Source of the DNA: JBKECA01 sp047973435
GTDB lineage: Bacteria > Planctomycetota > Planctomycetia > Planctomycetales > Planctomycetaceae
Direction: 5' to 3'
Length of the DNA stretch: 24,759 nucleotides
Assembly: GCA_047973435.1 (NCBI GenBank)
Contig: JBKECA010000411.1
Span: 1-24,759 of the forward strand
A program made the translations under genes and the position numbers. Within the stretch, counting starts at the first letter, position 1; every line of letters starts with the position of its first letter. Positions 15,351 through 22,371 of this stretch are shown here, in pieces. The notes under the pieces were generated by a model that saw nothing but the letters and a program-made list of their open reading frames with translations, was not told where the DNA came from and did no database searches.

Positions 15351-16309
15351 CGTCGAAACTCGACCTGGTCATTGGTGTCGATGGTGGCGGAACCAAAACC
15401 GTCGCCTGGCTGGCCCCAACAGCGGGACGGCGCGACGAGTTGCCATTCGGTGTTGGTGAGGCGGGTCCGGGCAATCCCCGGGCGGTTGGCTTCGACACGG
15501 CCCAGCACAATATCGCCCTTGCAGTCCGGCGCGCCTGGGACAACGCCGGACTCACGCCCGCAGTTGCCGCCGCGGCTTGCCTGGGACTGGCCGGTGCCGG
15601 TCGCCCCGAAGAGCAACAGGCCATTGAAGTGTGGGCCCGAAAGCACGAGGTGGCCCGTCATGTGCAAGTGACTCACGACGCCGAAATCATTCTCGCCGCT
15701 GGAACTCGCCGCGCCGACGGCATCGCCCTGATTTGCGGCACCGGGTCGTTTGCCTGGGGAAAAAACAGCACCGGTGCATGCGAACGCTCGGGCGGATGGG
15801 GGTATCTCTTTGGCGACGAAGGGTCCGGCTACGCGATGGCCCTCGCCGGATTACGCGCGGTCGCCAGCGCCACGGATGGCCGCGGTCCCGCAACGGTCCT
15901 GCAGGAACGGATGCTGGCCGCAGTCGAGGTTACACAGGCGTCCGATCTGATCGGCCGTCTGTACCGGCCCACAGTTAGTCGCGACTGGATCGCCAGCCTG
16001 GCAAGTGTCGTCTGCGACGCGGCAGCCGACGACGATGTTGCGACAGAAATCCTGCAGACAGCCGCGCACGAACTGGCAATGCTCGTCGTCTCTCTTGTCG
16101 CGCGTCTGCAGTTCCGCCAGGAGGGCTACAGCCTCGTGCTCGCAGGGGGAGTCATCGCCAATCAAATGCAATTGCGCGATCAGCTGTTGAATCTACTGAA
16201 GGCCACACAAATCCGACCAGCAGAATCGATCGTGGTGGCAAATCCTGTCTGTGGTGCAACGGAGTTGGCACGCCGACTCCTGACATATACCGCACGCGGT
16301 CAATGTTGA
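15347..16309 (+). CDS. BadF/BadG-family amino-sugar kinase (GlcNAc or MurNAc kinase)
   Basis: A 320-residue ASKHA-fold kinase. Seen motifs: phosphate-1 loop GVDGGGTKTVAW (10-21), CLGLAGAGRPEE (78-89), catalytic-base region THDAEIILAAG with Asp111, phosphate-2 loop LICGTGSFAWG (128-138), the sugar-binding GGWGYLFGDEGSGY (149-162) and an adenosine loop VLAGGVIANQ. This is the pattern of eukaryotic-type N-acetylglucosamine kinases and of MurK from Clostridium acetobutylicum, which phosphorylates MurNAc and GlcNAc at O-6 and is encoded beside murQ. By that analogy it would supply MurNAc-6-phosphate to MurQ (inference). It overlaps murQ by 4 bases. The last ten codons (LLTYTARGQC and stop) lie within dispersed repeat copy C, so the native C-terminus may have been replaced. 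Confidence 0.85.
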   Translation: MTSKLDLVIGVDGGGTKTVAWLAPTAGRRDELPFGVGEAGPGNPRAVGFDTAQHNIALAVRRAWDNAGLTPAVAAAACLGLAGAGRPEEQQAIEVWARKHEVARHVQVTHDAEIILAAGTRRADGIALICGTGSFAWGKNSTGACERSGGWGYLFGDEGSGYAMALAGLRAVASATDGRGPATVLQERMLAAVEVTQASDLIGRLYRPTVSRDWIASLASVVCDAAADDDVATEILQTAAHELAMLVVSLVARLQFRQEGYSLVLAGGVIANQMQLRDQLLNLLKATQIRPAESIVVANPVCGATELARRLLTYTARGQC

Positions 16310-16371
16310 TCCGTTTTGCCTCGCGGGGCTTTAACGTCCGAATCATCTCACTCGCTACCGCGGGCAGGATC
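16275..16371 (+). repeat. Dispersed ~95-bp repeat, copy C (overlaps kinase 3' end)
   Basis: It starts GACTCCTGACATATACCGCA and ends near CCGCGGGCAGGATC. The first 35 bases code the kinase C-terminus and supply its stop codon (TGA in CAATGTTGATC); the rest is intergenic. It is a direct-orientation partner of copy B, about 1.96 kb away. Confidence 0.8.
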
Positions 16372-16407
16372 ACCACTCAAACCGCGACGCAGGCGTCTGC
16401 GTTGCCT

Positions 16408-18729
16408 CTAATTCGGGTGATAGCTGAACCGGTAGGAAAGGTATTGCTCGGTCAGCAGCAGGACCAGCATGGCCACCAGCAGCGGAATGCGGAGTTCGTT
16501 GCCGGGGATGTCGACCTGCAGCCAGTCTTCGCTGTCGGCCGCACGGATTTCGATATGTCGGGTCTCACCGAGCTGGCGGCGCAGTTGCTCGTCGCTGGCA
16601 ATCGCCAGCCGGCTTTCTTCGACCGGGACGTTACAGGCGAGCAGCGACTCTTCGGCGGTGCCGTCCTGTCGAGTCATGCGAATGCTGTACACCCCCGGGG
16701 CGTCTGTCCCGTCGAACACCGCGCGCCAGACTCCCACGTCGGAGGTGCTGGAAACGTCGACCGCGTCCGATTCCGGAACCGGCTTTTCTGGCAGTGAAGC
16801 TTTGATCTCGGTAAGCCGATTGTCGGGAGTGATGATCTCGACATCCGGCAGATACTGCGTCGGACTGAAGGTGCGGACGATCGGCTCACCGACCGTCTGC
16901 TGTGGTGCCAGGCGGTCTTTTCGACCGATGTACTTCTGCAACTCCAGTTGCAGGACAAGGTAGCTGATGGCGGCGTTCTCGTCGCTGGCCCAATTGTTCC
17001 ACATCCGGTCGGGCTGGTTGGACTCCGGCGGCAAGAACAAAGGCCCCGCGGCCGTAAGAAAAGTGATGACTTTGGCCCCCTTGGGGCCCCAGGTGTGCTC
17101 TAGGATCAGCGGTTCCTGATTGCGCAGCGACGCGACCATTCGCAGCGTGGCGGAACGGCCGGAGTCGCTGGACCACCAGCGATTATCGACCGGCATCCAG
17201 GCATTGATGGTCACATACTGCAGTAGCACGCTTTCCGATGCGGTCAGGACTTTTAACAGCGGATGATCGGCTGCGACGAGATCGACCTGTTTGACCGTGG
17301 GGTCGTGGTCGAAGGTGCGATAAGTCGACTCGATCCGCACAGGAAAAATGCCCGATCCATCCTGATAAAGTCGATCGTTGTAGAACTCGCTTTGGACCAG
17401 GTTGCCCAGGAACCACGCGATGCCACCGCCGTTGGCAACGTACCGCTCGAGTGCGACGACACCGTCTTCCGGCAACTGCGGAACATTGATCAGCAGGATC
17501 GACTGGAAGCCATCCAGCGGATATTTGCGGAGATAGTCCGGGCCTTCGAGAATGGCAGCGACGCCGGTGAGCACGCGTTCCTGGCCGACCGCGTCGGCAA
17601 TAGCGTCGACGACGTACTGCCCTTGTGTCCGCTGGGGTGTTCCGTCGATCACCAGCACGGGAATTTCCGGAGGAACATCCAGGGCGACGTAACGGGTGTT
17701 GTCCTGATCGAGGGCATCCGGTTCGAGAGAGACCGACAGCGAATGCCGGTCGGCCTGATCGAACACACTGTAGAAGTCCTGCACCACGGATTGGCCCGCG
17801 GGAATGCCGGGAATCTCGATTGTCAGCGGCAGTCGAGCGCCATCGGCCGAAACTGCAAGGCTGACATCGCTGACGGCGCGGGGGCCGGTGTTCGAGACTT
17901 CGACCTGAAAGCTGACGGGCACGCCGCGCGCGGCGGCCTGCAAATCTCCCGACAACCGTGTGACCGCGACGTTGTCATGGGTGTCCGCCACCGTGCGAAC
18001 AAGATTCACGGTCACCTCCGCCCGGTCGAGTTCCTGTAGCGTGGCGATGGTCGACTTGTCGTCGAGCCAGTCCGCCTCGCGAAAATCGGACAGCACATGC
18101 AAGAACCTGGCGTGAGACTGGTCATCCAAAAGACGTGCCTTGGCCGCCAGCAGTCCCTCGGACAGCGGCAGTCGGCGGAACGTGCAGGGGGTCTCTTCCA
18201 GGTACGCCTTCAGGTCCGAGAGGAGCGCCGGGTTAATGGTGCGTTCACTCAGTCCAGCGATGGTTTCGGTTGGCTGGGATAGTCGCAGCAGGGTGAACTT
18301 CTGCGAGCCCGTCTGTTCTCCTCCATCGGTCGTGAGCTGCTCGACAAGCTTGCGGGCCTGATCGTAAGCCGAGGCGTCTCCCACGCGATCGAGCATACTG
18401 CCGCTATCATCAAGCAGGACCACATGGTGCGCCTGCGCCGATTGAAACAGGTCGAGCACTCCGCCGGCAGCGGTGAAGCGACCGATGAGCATGATTGCCA
18501 GCAATACCAGCGCGATGCGGGATGCGAGGAGCAGCAGTTGCTCGATCAGGATGCGACGCTTGTTCCGCTTCTCGCTGGCGAGGAGAAACTCCATTGCCGC
18601 GAACCGGACCCGGCGATAGCGCAGCCGGTTGAGCAGATGAATGATGATCGGCGCAGCGACAAGCGCCGCCGCCGCCCAGGACCAGGCGTAGCCGGGATTG
18701 ACGAAGTGGTTGAGAATCCAGTCAGGCAC
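16408..18729 (-). CDS. BatA-like membrane protein with VWA domain
   Basis: A 773-residue protein using a GTG start that aligns with the usual BatA N-terminus. Two N-terminal membrane helices (about 15-33 and 62-83) flank the conserved basic stretch HLLNRLRYRRVRFAAMEFLL. A VWA domain (about 100-250) follows, with an intact MIDAS motif LLDDSGSM (Asp107, Ser109, Ser111) and LSDFREAD. Next come a CARDB-like beta domain (about 260-350), a class I amidotransferase-like domain opening PVLVIDGTPQRTQGQY (about 355-600), a beta-rich part and one C-terminal membrane helix (about 747-762). In this family the VWA domain is thought to be handled by a MoxR ATPase, and both moxR and a DUF58 gene lie upstream on the same strand. 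Its role is probably envelope-related, but no reaction can be assigned. It converges with the kinase gene; 98 bases separate the stops. Confidence 0.85.
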   Translation of the reverse strand: MPDWILNHFVNPGYAWSWAAAALVAAPIIIHLLNRLRYRRVRFAAMEFLLASEKRNKRRILIEQLLLLASRIALVLLAIMLIGRFTAAGGVLDLFQSAQAHHVVLLDDSGSMLDRVGDASAYDQARKLVEQLTTDGGEQTGSQKFTLLRLSQPTETIAGLSERTINPALLSDLKAYLEETPCTFRRLPLSEGLLAAKARLLDDQSHARFLHVLSDFREADWLDDKSTIATLQELDRAEVTVNLVRTVADTHDNVAVTRLSGDLQAAARGVPVSFQVEVSNTGPRAVSDVSLAVSADGARLPLTIEIPGIPAGQSVVQDFYSVFDQADRHSLSVSLEPDALDQDNTRYVALDVPPEIPVLVIDGTPQRTQGQYVVDAIADAVGQERVLTGVAAILEGPDYLRKYPLDGFQSILLINVPQLPEDGVVALERYVANGGGIAWFLGNLVQSEFYNDRLYQDGSGIFPVRIESTYRTFDHDPTVKQVDLVAADHPLLKVLTASESVLLQYVTINAWMPVDNRWWSSDSGRSATLRMVASLRNQEPLILEHTWGPKGAKVITFLTAAGPLFLPPESNQPDRMWNNWASDENAAISYLVLQLELQKYIGRKDRLAPQQTVGEPIVRTFSPTQYLPDVEIITPDNRLTEIKASLPEKPVPESDAVDVSSTSDVGVWRAVFDGTDAPGVYSIRMTRQDGTAEESLLACNVPVEESRLAIASDEQLRRQLGETRHIEIRAADSEDWLQVDIPGNELRIPLLVAMLVLLLTEQYLSYRFSYHPN

Positions 18730-18789
18730 GCGAAGTCGTGGGTCGTGAGGATCAGTTTCGTTGTGAGAATGGTCGGTCGCGGAGTGGCA

Positions 18790-19413
18790 TTACGCCCACT
18801 TCGCCCCTTCCCCAGTCCCTCTCTGGAAGGAAGGGAAGGTGTGGTGGGCGGAAAGGTTGAAGGCTGCCGCGTCATCGTCGTCATGGATCCCCCTCCCTCT
18901 CAGGGAGGGGTTGGGGGAGGGTCGACCGTGCGTACTAACGACTCGCGGGCCTGCGTTCGACTCTCCCCGCATCTCGCACATAAACAGATCAATCATCGCT
19001 TCGCCCCCGTGCTCGGGGTTACCGATGAGTTGCTGTCCCTGCAGGTCGACGACGAAGTCGAGACCTTCGAGCGGAATTTGGCCGATGAGCGGCGGACAGT
19101 CGTCGGGGATCTCGCAGACCTCGGTCGCGATGTCGCGATCCTGAATGGTCAGCCGCACGACGCTGAAGATTCTCAGTTTGATCACACCGGCAACGGATCG
19201 CGCCGTTCGCTCGCGAACTTGCGTCAGACCGAGTTGCTGGATGTATCTCTTAGGGAGGCAGAGGATGGTCGCGCCGGTGTCGACGAGGGCGTCGTCGAGG
19301 TCGAGGGTGCGCACTTGATCTTTAGAAAGCGTCCCCTCCTCGGCAGCCCAGAGATCTTTCATGTTCTCGACCTTGGCCGAGACAATCACTTTACCCATCG
19401 TGGCAATCTCCAT
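18790..19413 (-). CDS. Retropepsin-like (clan AA) aspartic protease with repeat-derived C-terminal tail
   Basis: A 207-residue reading frame. Residues 1-144 match the small single-domain clan AA proteases (AF_0612-like): GKVIVSAKVEN, then the active-site motif DDALVDTGATILCLP (Asp45-Thr-Gly), the strand pair around DRDIATEVCEIPD, and PPLIGQIPLEGLDFVVDLQG followed by NPEHGGEAMIDLF. Such proteins contain one DTG motif and must dimerise to form the active site, as retroviral proteases do. Family members usually stop right after the NPxHGGE segment. Here the frame continues for ~63 residues (RPSPNPSLRGRG, DDDDAAAFN, TFPSFQRGTGEGAKWA) through two hairpin repeats. An AGGAGG Shine-Dalgarno fixes the start, 14 bases after the DUF58 gene. 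Substrate unknown; position suggests a function with the MoxR/VWA system or an independent inserted cassette. Confidence 0.78.
   Translation of the reverse strand: MEIATMGKVIVSAKVENMKDLWAAEEGTLSKDQVRTLDLDDALVDTGATILCLPKRYIQQLGLTQVRERTARSVAGVIKLRIFSVVRLTIQDRDIATEVCEIPDDCPPLIGQIPLEGLDFVVDLQGQQLIGNPEHGGEAMIDLFMCEMRGESNAGPRVVSTHGRPSPNPSLRGRGIHDDDDAAAFNLSAHHTFPSFQRGTGEGAKWA
18804..18839 (-). repeat. CCCTCCC/GGGAGGG hairpin repeat, copy 1 (in retropepsin tail)
   Basis: A diverged element reading CCCTTCC...AGAGAGGGACTGGGG on the minus strand. It resembles the plus-strand form of the copy at 18889-18921, so the two are in opposite orientations about 50 bases apart. In the protein frame it reads FPSFQRGTGEGA. 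Confidence 0.55.
18889..18921 (+). repeat. CCCTCCC/GGGAGGG hairpin repeat, copy 2 (in retropepsin tail)
   Basis: CCCCTCCCTC-TCAG-GGAGGGG forms a strong hairpin followed by TTGGGGGAGGG. On the minus strand it is translated as SPNPSLRGRG within the retropepsin frame. Confidence 0.7.
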
Positions 19414-19420
19414 GCGAATT

Positions 19421-19426
19421 CCTCCT
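19421..19426 (-). promoter_or_regulatory. Strong Shine-Dalgarno of the retropepsin-like gene
   Basis: AGGAGG on the minus strand, 7 bases before the ATG at 19413 and just after the DUF58 stop. It is the clearest ribosome binding site in the window; most neighbouring genes have none. Confidence 0.75.
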
Positions 19427-19427
19427 C

Positions 19428-20342
19428 TCAGTTTCTAGCAGATCGGCTGCGGCTTTTACGACTATTGATGAAGTGACGGAGGACGGCATCGATGTGTTCG
19501 GACGTGCGAACCGTGCGGTAGTCGATCATATTCCGGGCGCAGCCGCGACGAACTTCCGCCAGAAAGGTCTGCATCGCCGCCTGGTAGCCCTCCCTCAGCG
19601 AGCGAGGGTCGCAGACGAGTTCTCCGGACTCCTCCAGACCCTCGAACTTCGTGGTCCCGGAATAGGTGAAGTCCAGCTCTTCGTCATCGAGGATGTGCAG
19701 GACCATCACGTCGTGGCCGCGCTGACGGAGGAGCTTGAGTCCTTTGAACAGTCCTTCCCGCGGGGCGAACAGATCGGAGACCAGCACGACCATCCCCTTA
19801 TGCGACTTCTGGTCGGCCACATGACGCAGGATGTCATCGAGGCCGGTCTTCTTCGCGGGCTTCTCCCGCACGAGGACCGACAGGATGTCCCCCAGATGGG
19901 TCTGTTTGCTGCGGGACGGAACGACTCCGCGCACGGCTTCATCGAAAGCCAACAAACTGACGGCGTCCGCCTGCCGCAGCAGCAGGTAGGTGAGGGCCGC
20001 GCCGATCGAGCAGGCGAAGTCGTACTTGGTGGGGTGATGCGAGCCGAACTGCATCGACTCGCTGACGTCCACCAGCAGCGTCGTGCGGAGGTTGGTCTCC
20101 TCCTCGAACTGCTTGATGTAGACGCGGTCGGTCTTGGACCACAGCTTCCAGTCGATGTGGCGAACATCGTCGCCCGGGACGTACTCGCGGTGCTGAACGA
20201 AGTCGATCGACTGGCCGAAGTACGGACTTTTGTGCATGCCCGAGAGAAACCCTTCGACCACATTGCGCGCCTCGATCTCCAGCCGCGAGATACGGGCCAT
20301 CGCCTCGGGCGGAAGGTAGCGGTCAAGCGCGGGCAGGGGCAT
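19428..20342 (-). CDS. DUF58 domain protein (VWA-like, MoxR partner)
   Basis: A 304-residue soluble protein. The DUF58 signature is clear: REYVPGDDVRHIDWKLWSKT (52-71) and VYIKQFEEETN, followed by a VWA-like domain with an intact MIDAS-type motif VDVSESMQFGS (Asp92, Ser94, Ser96), LVSDLFAP and a C-terminal region with DYRTVRTSEHIDAVLRHFI. DUF58 genes are regularly found directly after moxR and are thought to be MoxR clients or adaptors for complex assembly. Here moxR is 584 bases upstream because an antitoxin/toxin remnant and a tandem repeat lie between. The ATG at 20342 lies only a few bases downstream of that repeat and has no Shine-Dalgarno; Met15 (MARISRLEIEARN) is an alternative start that would keep the conserved core. 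Confidence 0.9.
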   Translation of the reverse strand: MPLPALDRYLPPEAMARISRLEIEARNVVEGFLSGMHKSPYFGQSIDFVQHREYVPGDDVRHIDWKLWSKTDRVYIKQFEEETNLRTTLLVDVSESMQFGSHHPTKYDFACSIGAALTYLLLRQADAVSLLAFDEAVRGVVPSRSKQTHLGDILSVLVREKPAKKTGLDDILRHVADQKSHKGMVVLVSDLFAPREGLFKGLKLLRQRGHDVMVLHILDDEELDFTYSGTTKFEGLEESGELVCDPRSLREGYQAAMQTFLAEVRRGCARNMIDYRTVRTSEHIDAVLRHFINSRKSRSRSARN

Positions 20343-20345
20343 GGG

Positions 20346-20407
20346 TGGTCTAACGTCTAAATGGTCTAACGTCTAAATAAATGGTATAATGTCTAAAAAT
20401 GTCTAAA
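20346..20407 (+). repeat. AT-rich 16-bp tandem repeat before DUF58
   Basis: Two perfect units of TGGTCTAACGTCTAAA (20346-20361, 20362-20377), then TAAA, a third unit TGGTATAATGTCTAAA with two changes (20382-20397), and a partial ATGTCTAAA. The base composition contrasts sharply with the surrounding GC-rich DNA. It occupies the whole DUF58 leader. Confidence 0.85.
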
Positions 20408-20465
20408 GTAGTCGGGAACTCATCGCGACTGTCTTTGCTGTGTGCTGCTTTCCCGGCTCGCTTGC

Positions 20466-20609
20466 TCACCGGGACATAGACTGTGGTACGAGACAAAGGT
20501 CATGCCCGGAGGACGCCAGGCTGACAACCGCTTCCTTGGCAACAGGATGGTCGGGGCTGGCAACTTGAGCCAGTCGCAGAACGACGTTGGTATCCAGCAG
20601 AATTCTCAT
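20466..20609 (-). pseudogene. Truncated PIN-domain (VapC-type) toxin
   Basis: The ATG at 20609 overlaps the antitoxin stop (ATGA). The 47-codon product opens MRILLDTNVVLRLAQ, has the first PIN-domain acid (Asp6 in LLDTN), continues DHPVAKEAVVSL and HDLCLVPQSM, and then stops at SR*. PIN toxins of this type are ~130-145 residues and continue after LVPQ with a helix of the YEFW type plus further conserved acids, all missing here. With only one of the four usual acidic residues the product cannot form the metal site, so I call it a broken gene. The coding similarity ends shortly before the AT-rich tandem repeat, which suggests a deletion that joined the toxin to the DUF58 leader. VapC-type toxins are ribonucleases; the remnant may survive because the antitoxin is still present. 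Confidence 0.65.
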
Positions 20610-20863
20610 TCGCCTCGGCCGGCGTAAATGACCTCCCGGCTGTCATCGACAACAGTCTCCAGTGAAGGAAGCCGGTCGATCCAGTTCTGCAAACTCGCGC
20701 GGAAGTTGGTTTCCAACGCGGCCTTTGTCGCGCTGGCTGCATCCGCCTCCAATCTCTCTCGTACAATTTGCTGTACAACGGCGGCAACGTCTTCCCCAGA
20801 ATCCGCAGCGTGCAAGTTGAGTGCGTGCTCAAGATCTTCTGGGAGTTTGAGAGTGACGGTCAT
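20606..20863 (-). CDS. Antitoxin-like small protein (VapB-type position)
   Basis: An 85-residue protein, MTVTLKLPEDLEHALNLHAA, with an N-terminal beta strand and helices typical of ribbon-helix-helix antitoxins (TVTLKLPEDLE... then EDVAAVVQQIVRERLEA). A C-terminal part (LETNFRASLQNWIDRLPSLE, VVDDSREVIYAGRGE) would be the toxin-binding tail. It overlaps the toxin ATG by 4 bases, the standard antitoxin-toxin arrangement. The frame is open upstream to 21199, but that part overlaps moxR and is Arg/Pro-rich, so the ATG at 20863 is chosen. RHH antitoxins bind their own promoter; here the pair lies inside a larger gene cluster, 62 bases after moxR. Confidence 0.72.
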   Translation of the reverse strand: MTVTLKLPEDLEHALNLHAADSGEDVAAVVQQIVRERLEADAASATKAALETNFRASLQNWIDRLPSLETVVDDSREVIYAGRGE

Positions 20864-20925
20864 TTCAATATTCCGCAGTGGGCGTGTGCGGTGGACGAGG
20901 GTGATGTGAACTCCGAATCGGCTCG

Positions 20926-21975
<1,050 letters not shown>

Positions 21976-21980
21976 ACAAA

Positions 21981-21986
21981 CTCCTT
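21981..21986 (-). promoter_or_regulatory. Shine-Dalgarno site of moxR
   Basis: AAGGAG on the minus strand, 5 bases before the ATG at 21975. Confidence 0.6.
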
Positions 21987-22122
21987 GAAACTCAACTGCC
22001 CAGGGCCGGAGTGCCGCGGCGCTTCGTTCGAGAACGAGCCACCATCAGCCTCGTGTGCTGCATGCGATGCACTGCATGGTATGCACTGGGTGGGAGATTA
22101 GGAAAGCCGGGTCGCCAGTCGA

Positions 22123-22196
22123 CATTGGACATTGGACCCGGAACTCCGAGGCTTGGACCCGGAGCCTTGGAACCGGAACTTGGAAGAACTTGGAAA
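22123..22196 (+). repeat. Imperfect tandem repeat, TTGGACCCGGA-type units
   Basis: Units CATTGGAC, ATTGGACCCGGAACT, CTTGGACCCGGAGCC, CTTGGAACCGGAACT, TGGAAGAACTTGGAAACT follow one another with gradual divergence. It lies between two divergent start regions and has no coding potential. Confidence 0.6.
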
Positions 22197-22371
22197 CTGC
22201 CTCCGTCGTAAAGAGAGGGTATGTCGGAGTCGCTGTGATTTGCCTAGAATCTTCTCATTCAAAGCCGTTCGCTCGCCACCAACAGGATCGTCGAATTTTC
22301 TGCCGGTTCGGTTCCAGGGGAGTGCGGCTAAAGAATAGTGGCTGGGGTTCCCGTCTGTTCTCGCGATTGTC

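Larger units (their letters stand above)
21976..22371. other. Divergent intergenic region between moxR and the GTPase gene
   Basis: About 395 bases without a supportable gene; the promoters of both operons must lie here. It contains a short repeated tract at 22059-22088 (ATGCACTG twice) and the TTGGAC-rich repeat at 22123-22196. TAGAAT near 22245 is a weak -10 candidate for the GTPase without a matching -35. Confidence 0.5.

Noticed and set aside
14317..16371. The bracketing repeats as insertion-sequence or transposon ends
   Set aside because: They are direct rather than inverted, there is no transposase between them, and no target-site duplication is visible; only a cassette or recombination explanation is kept.
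18790..18981. A separate small gene in the retropepsin tail
   Set aside because: No start with a ribosome site lies there; the frame is continuous with the protease and consists of repeat DNA.
20346..20407. Possible CRISPR-like array
   Set aside because: Units are 16 bp, adjacent or nearly so, with no spacers of regular length and no cas genes; it is a plain tandem repeat.
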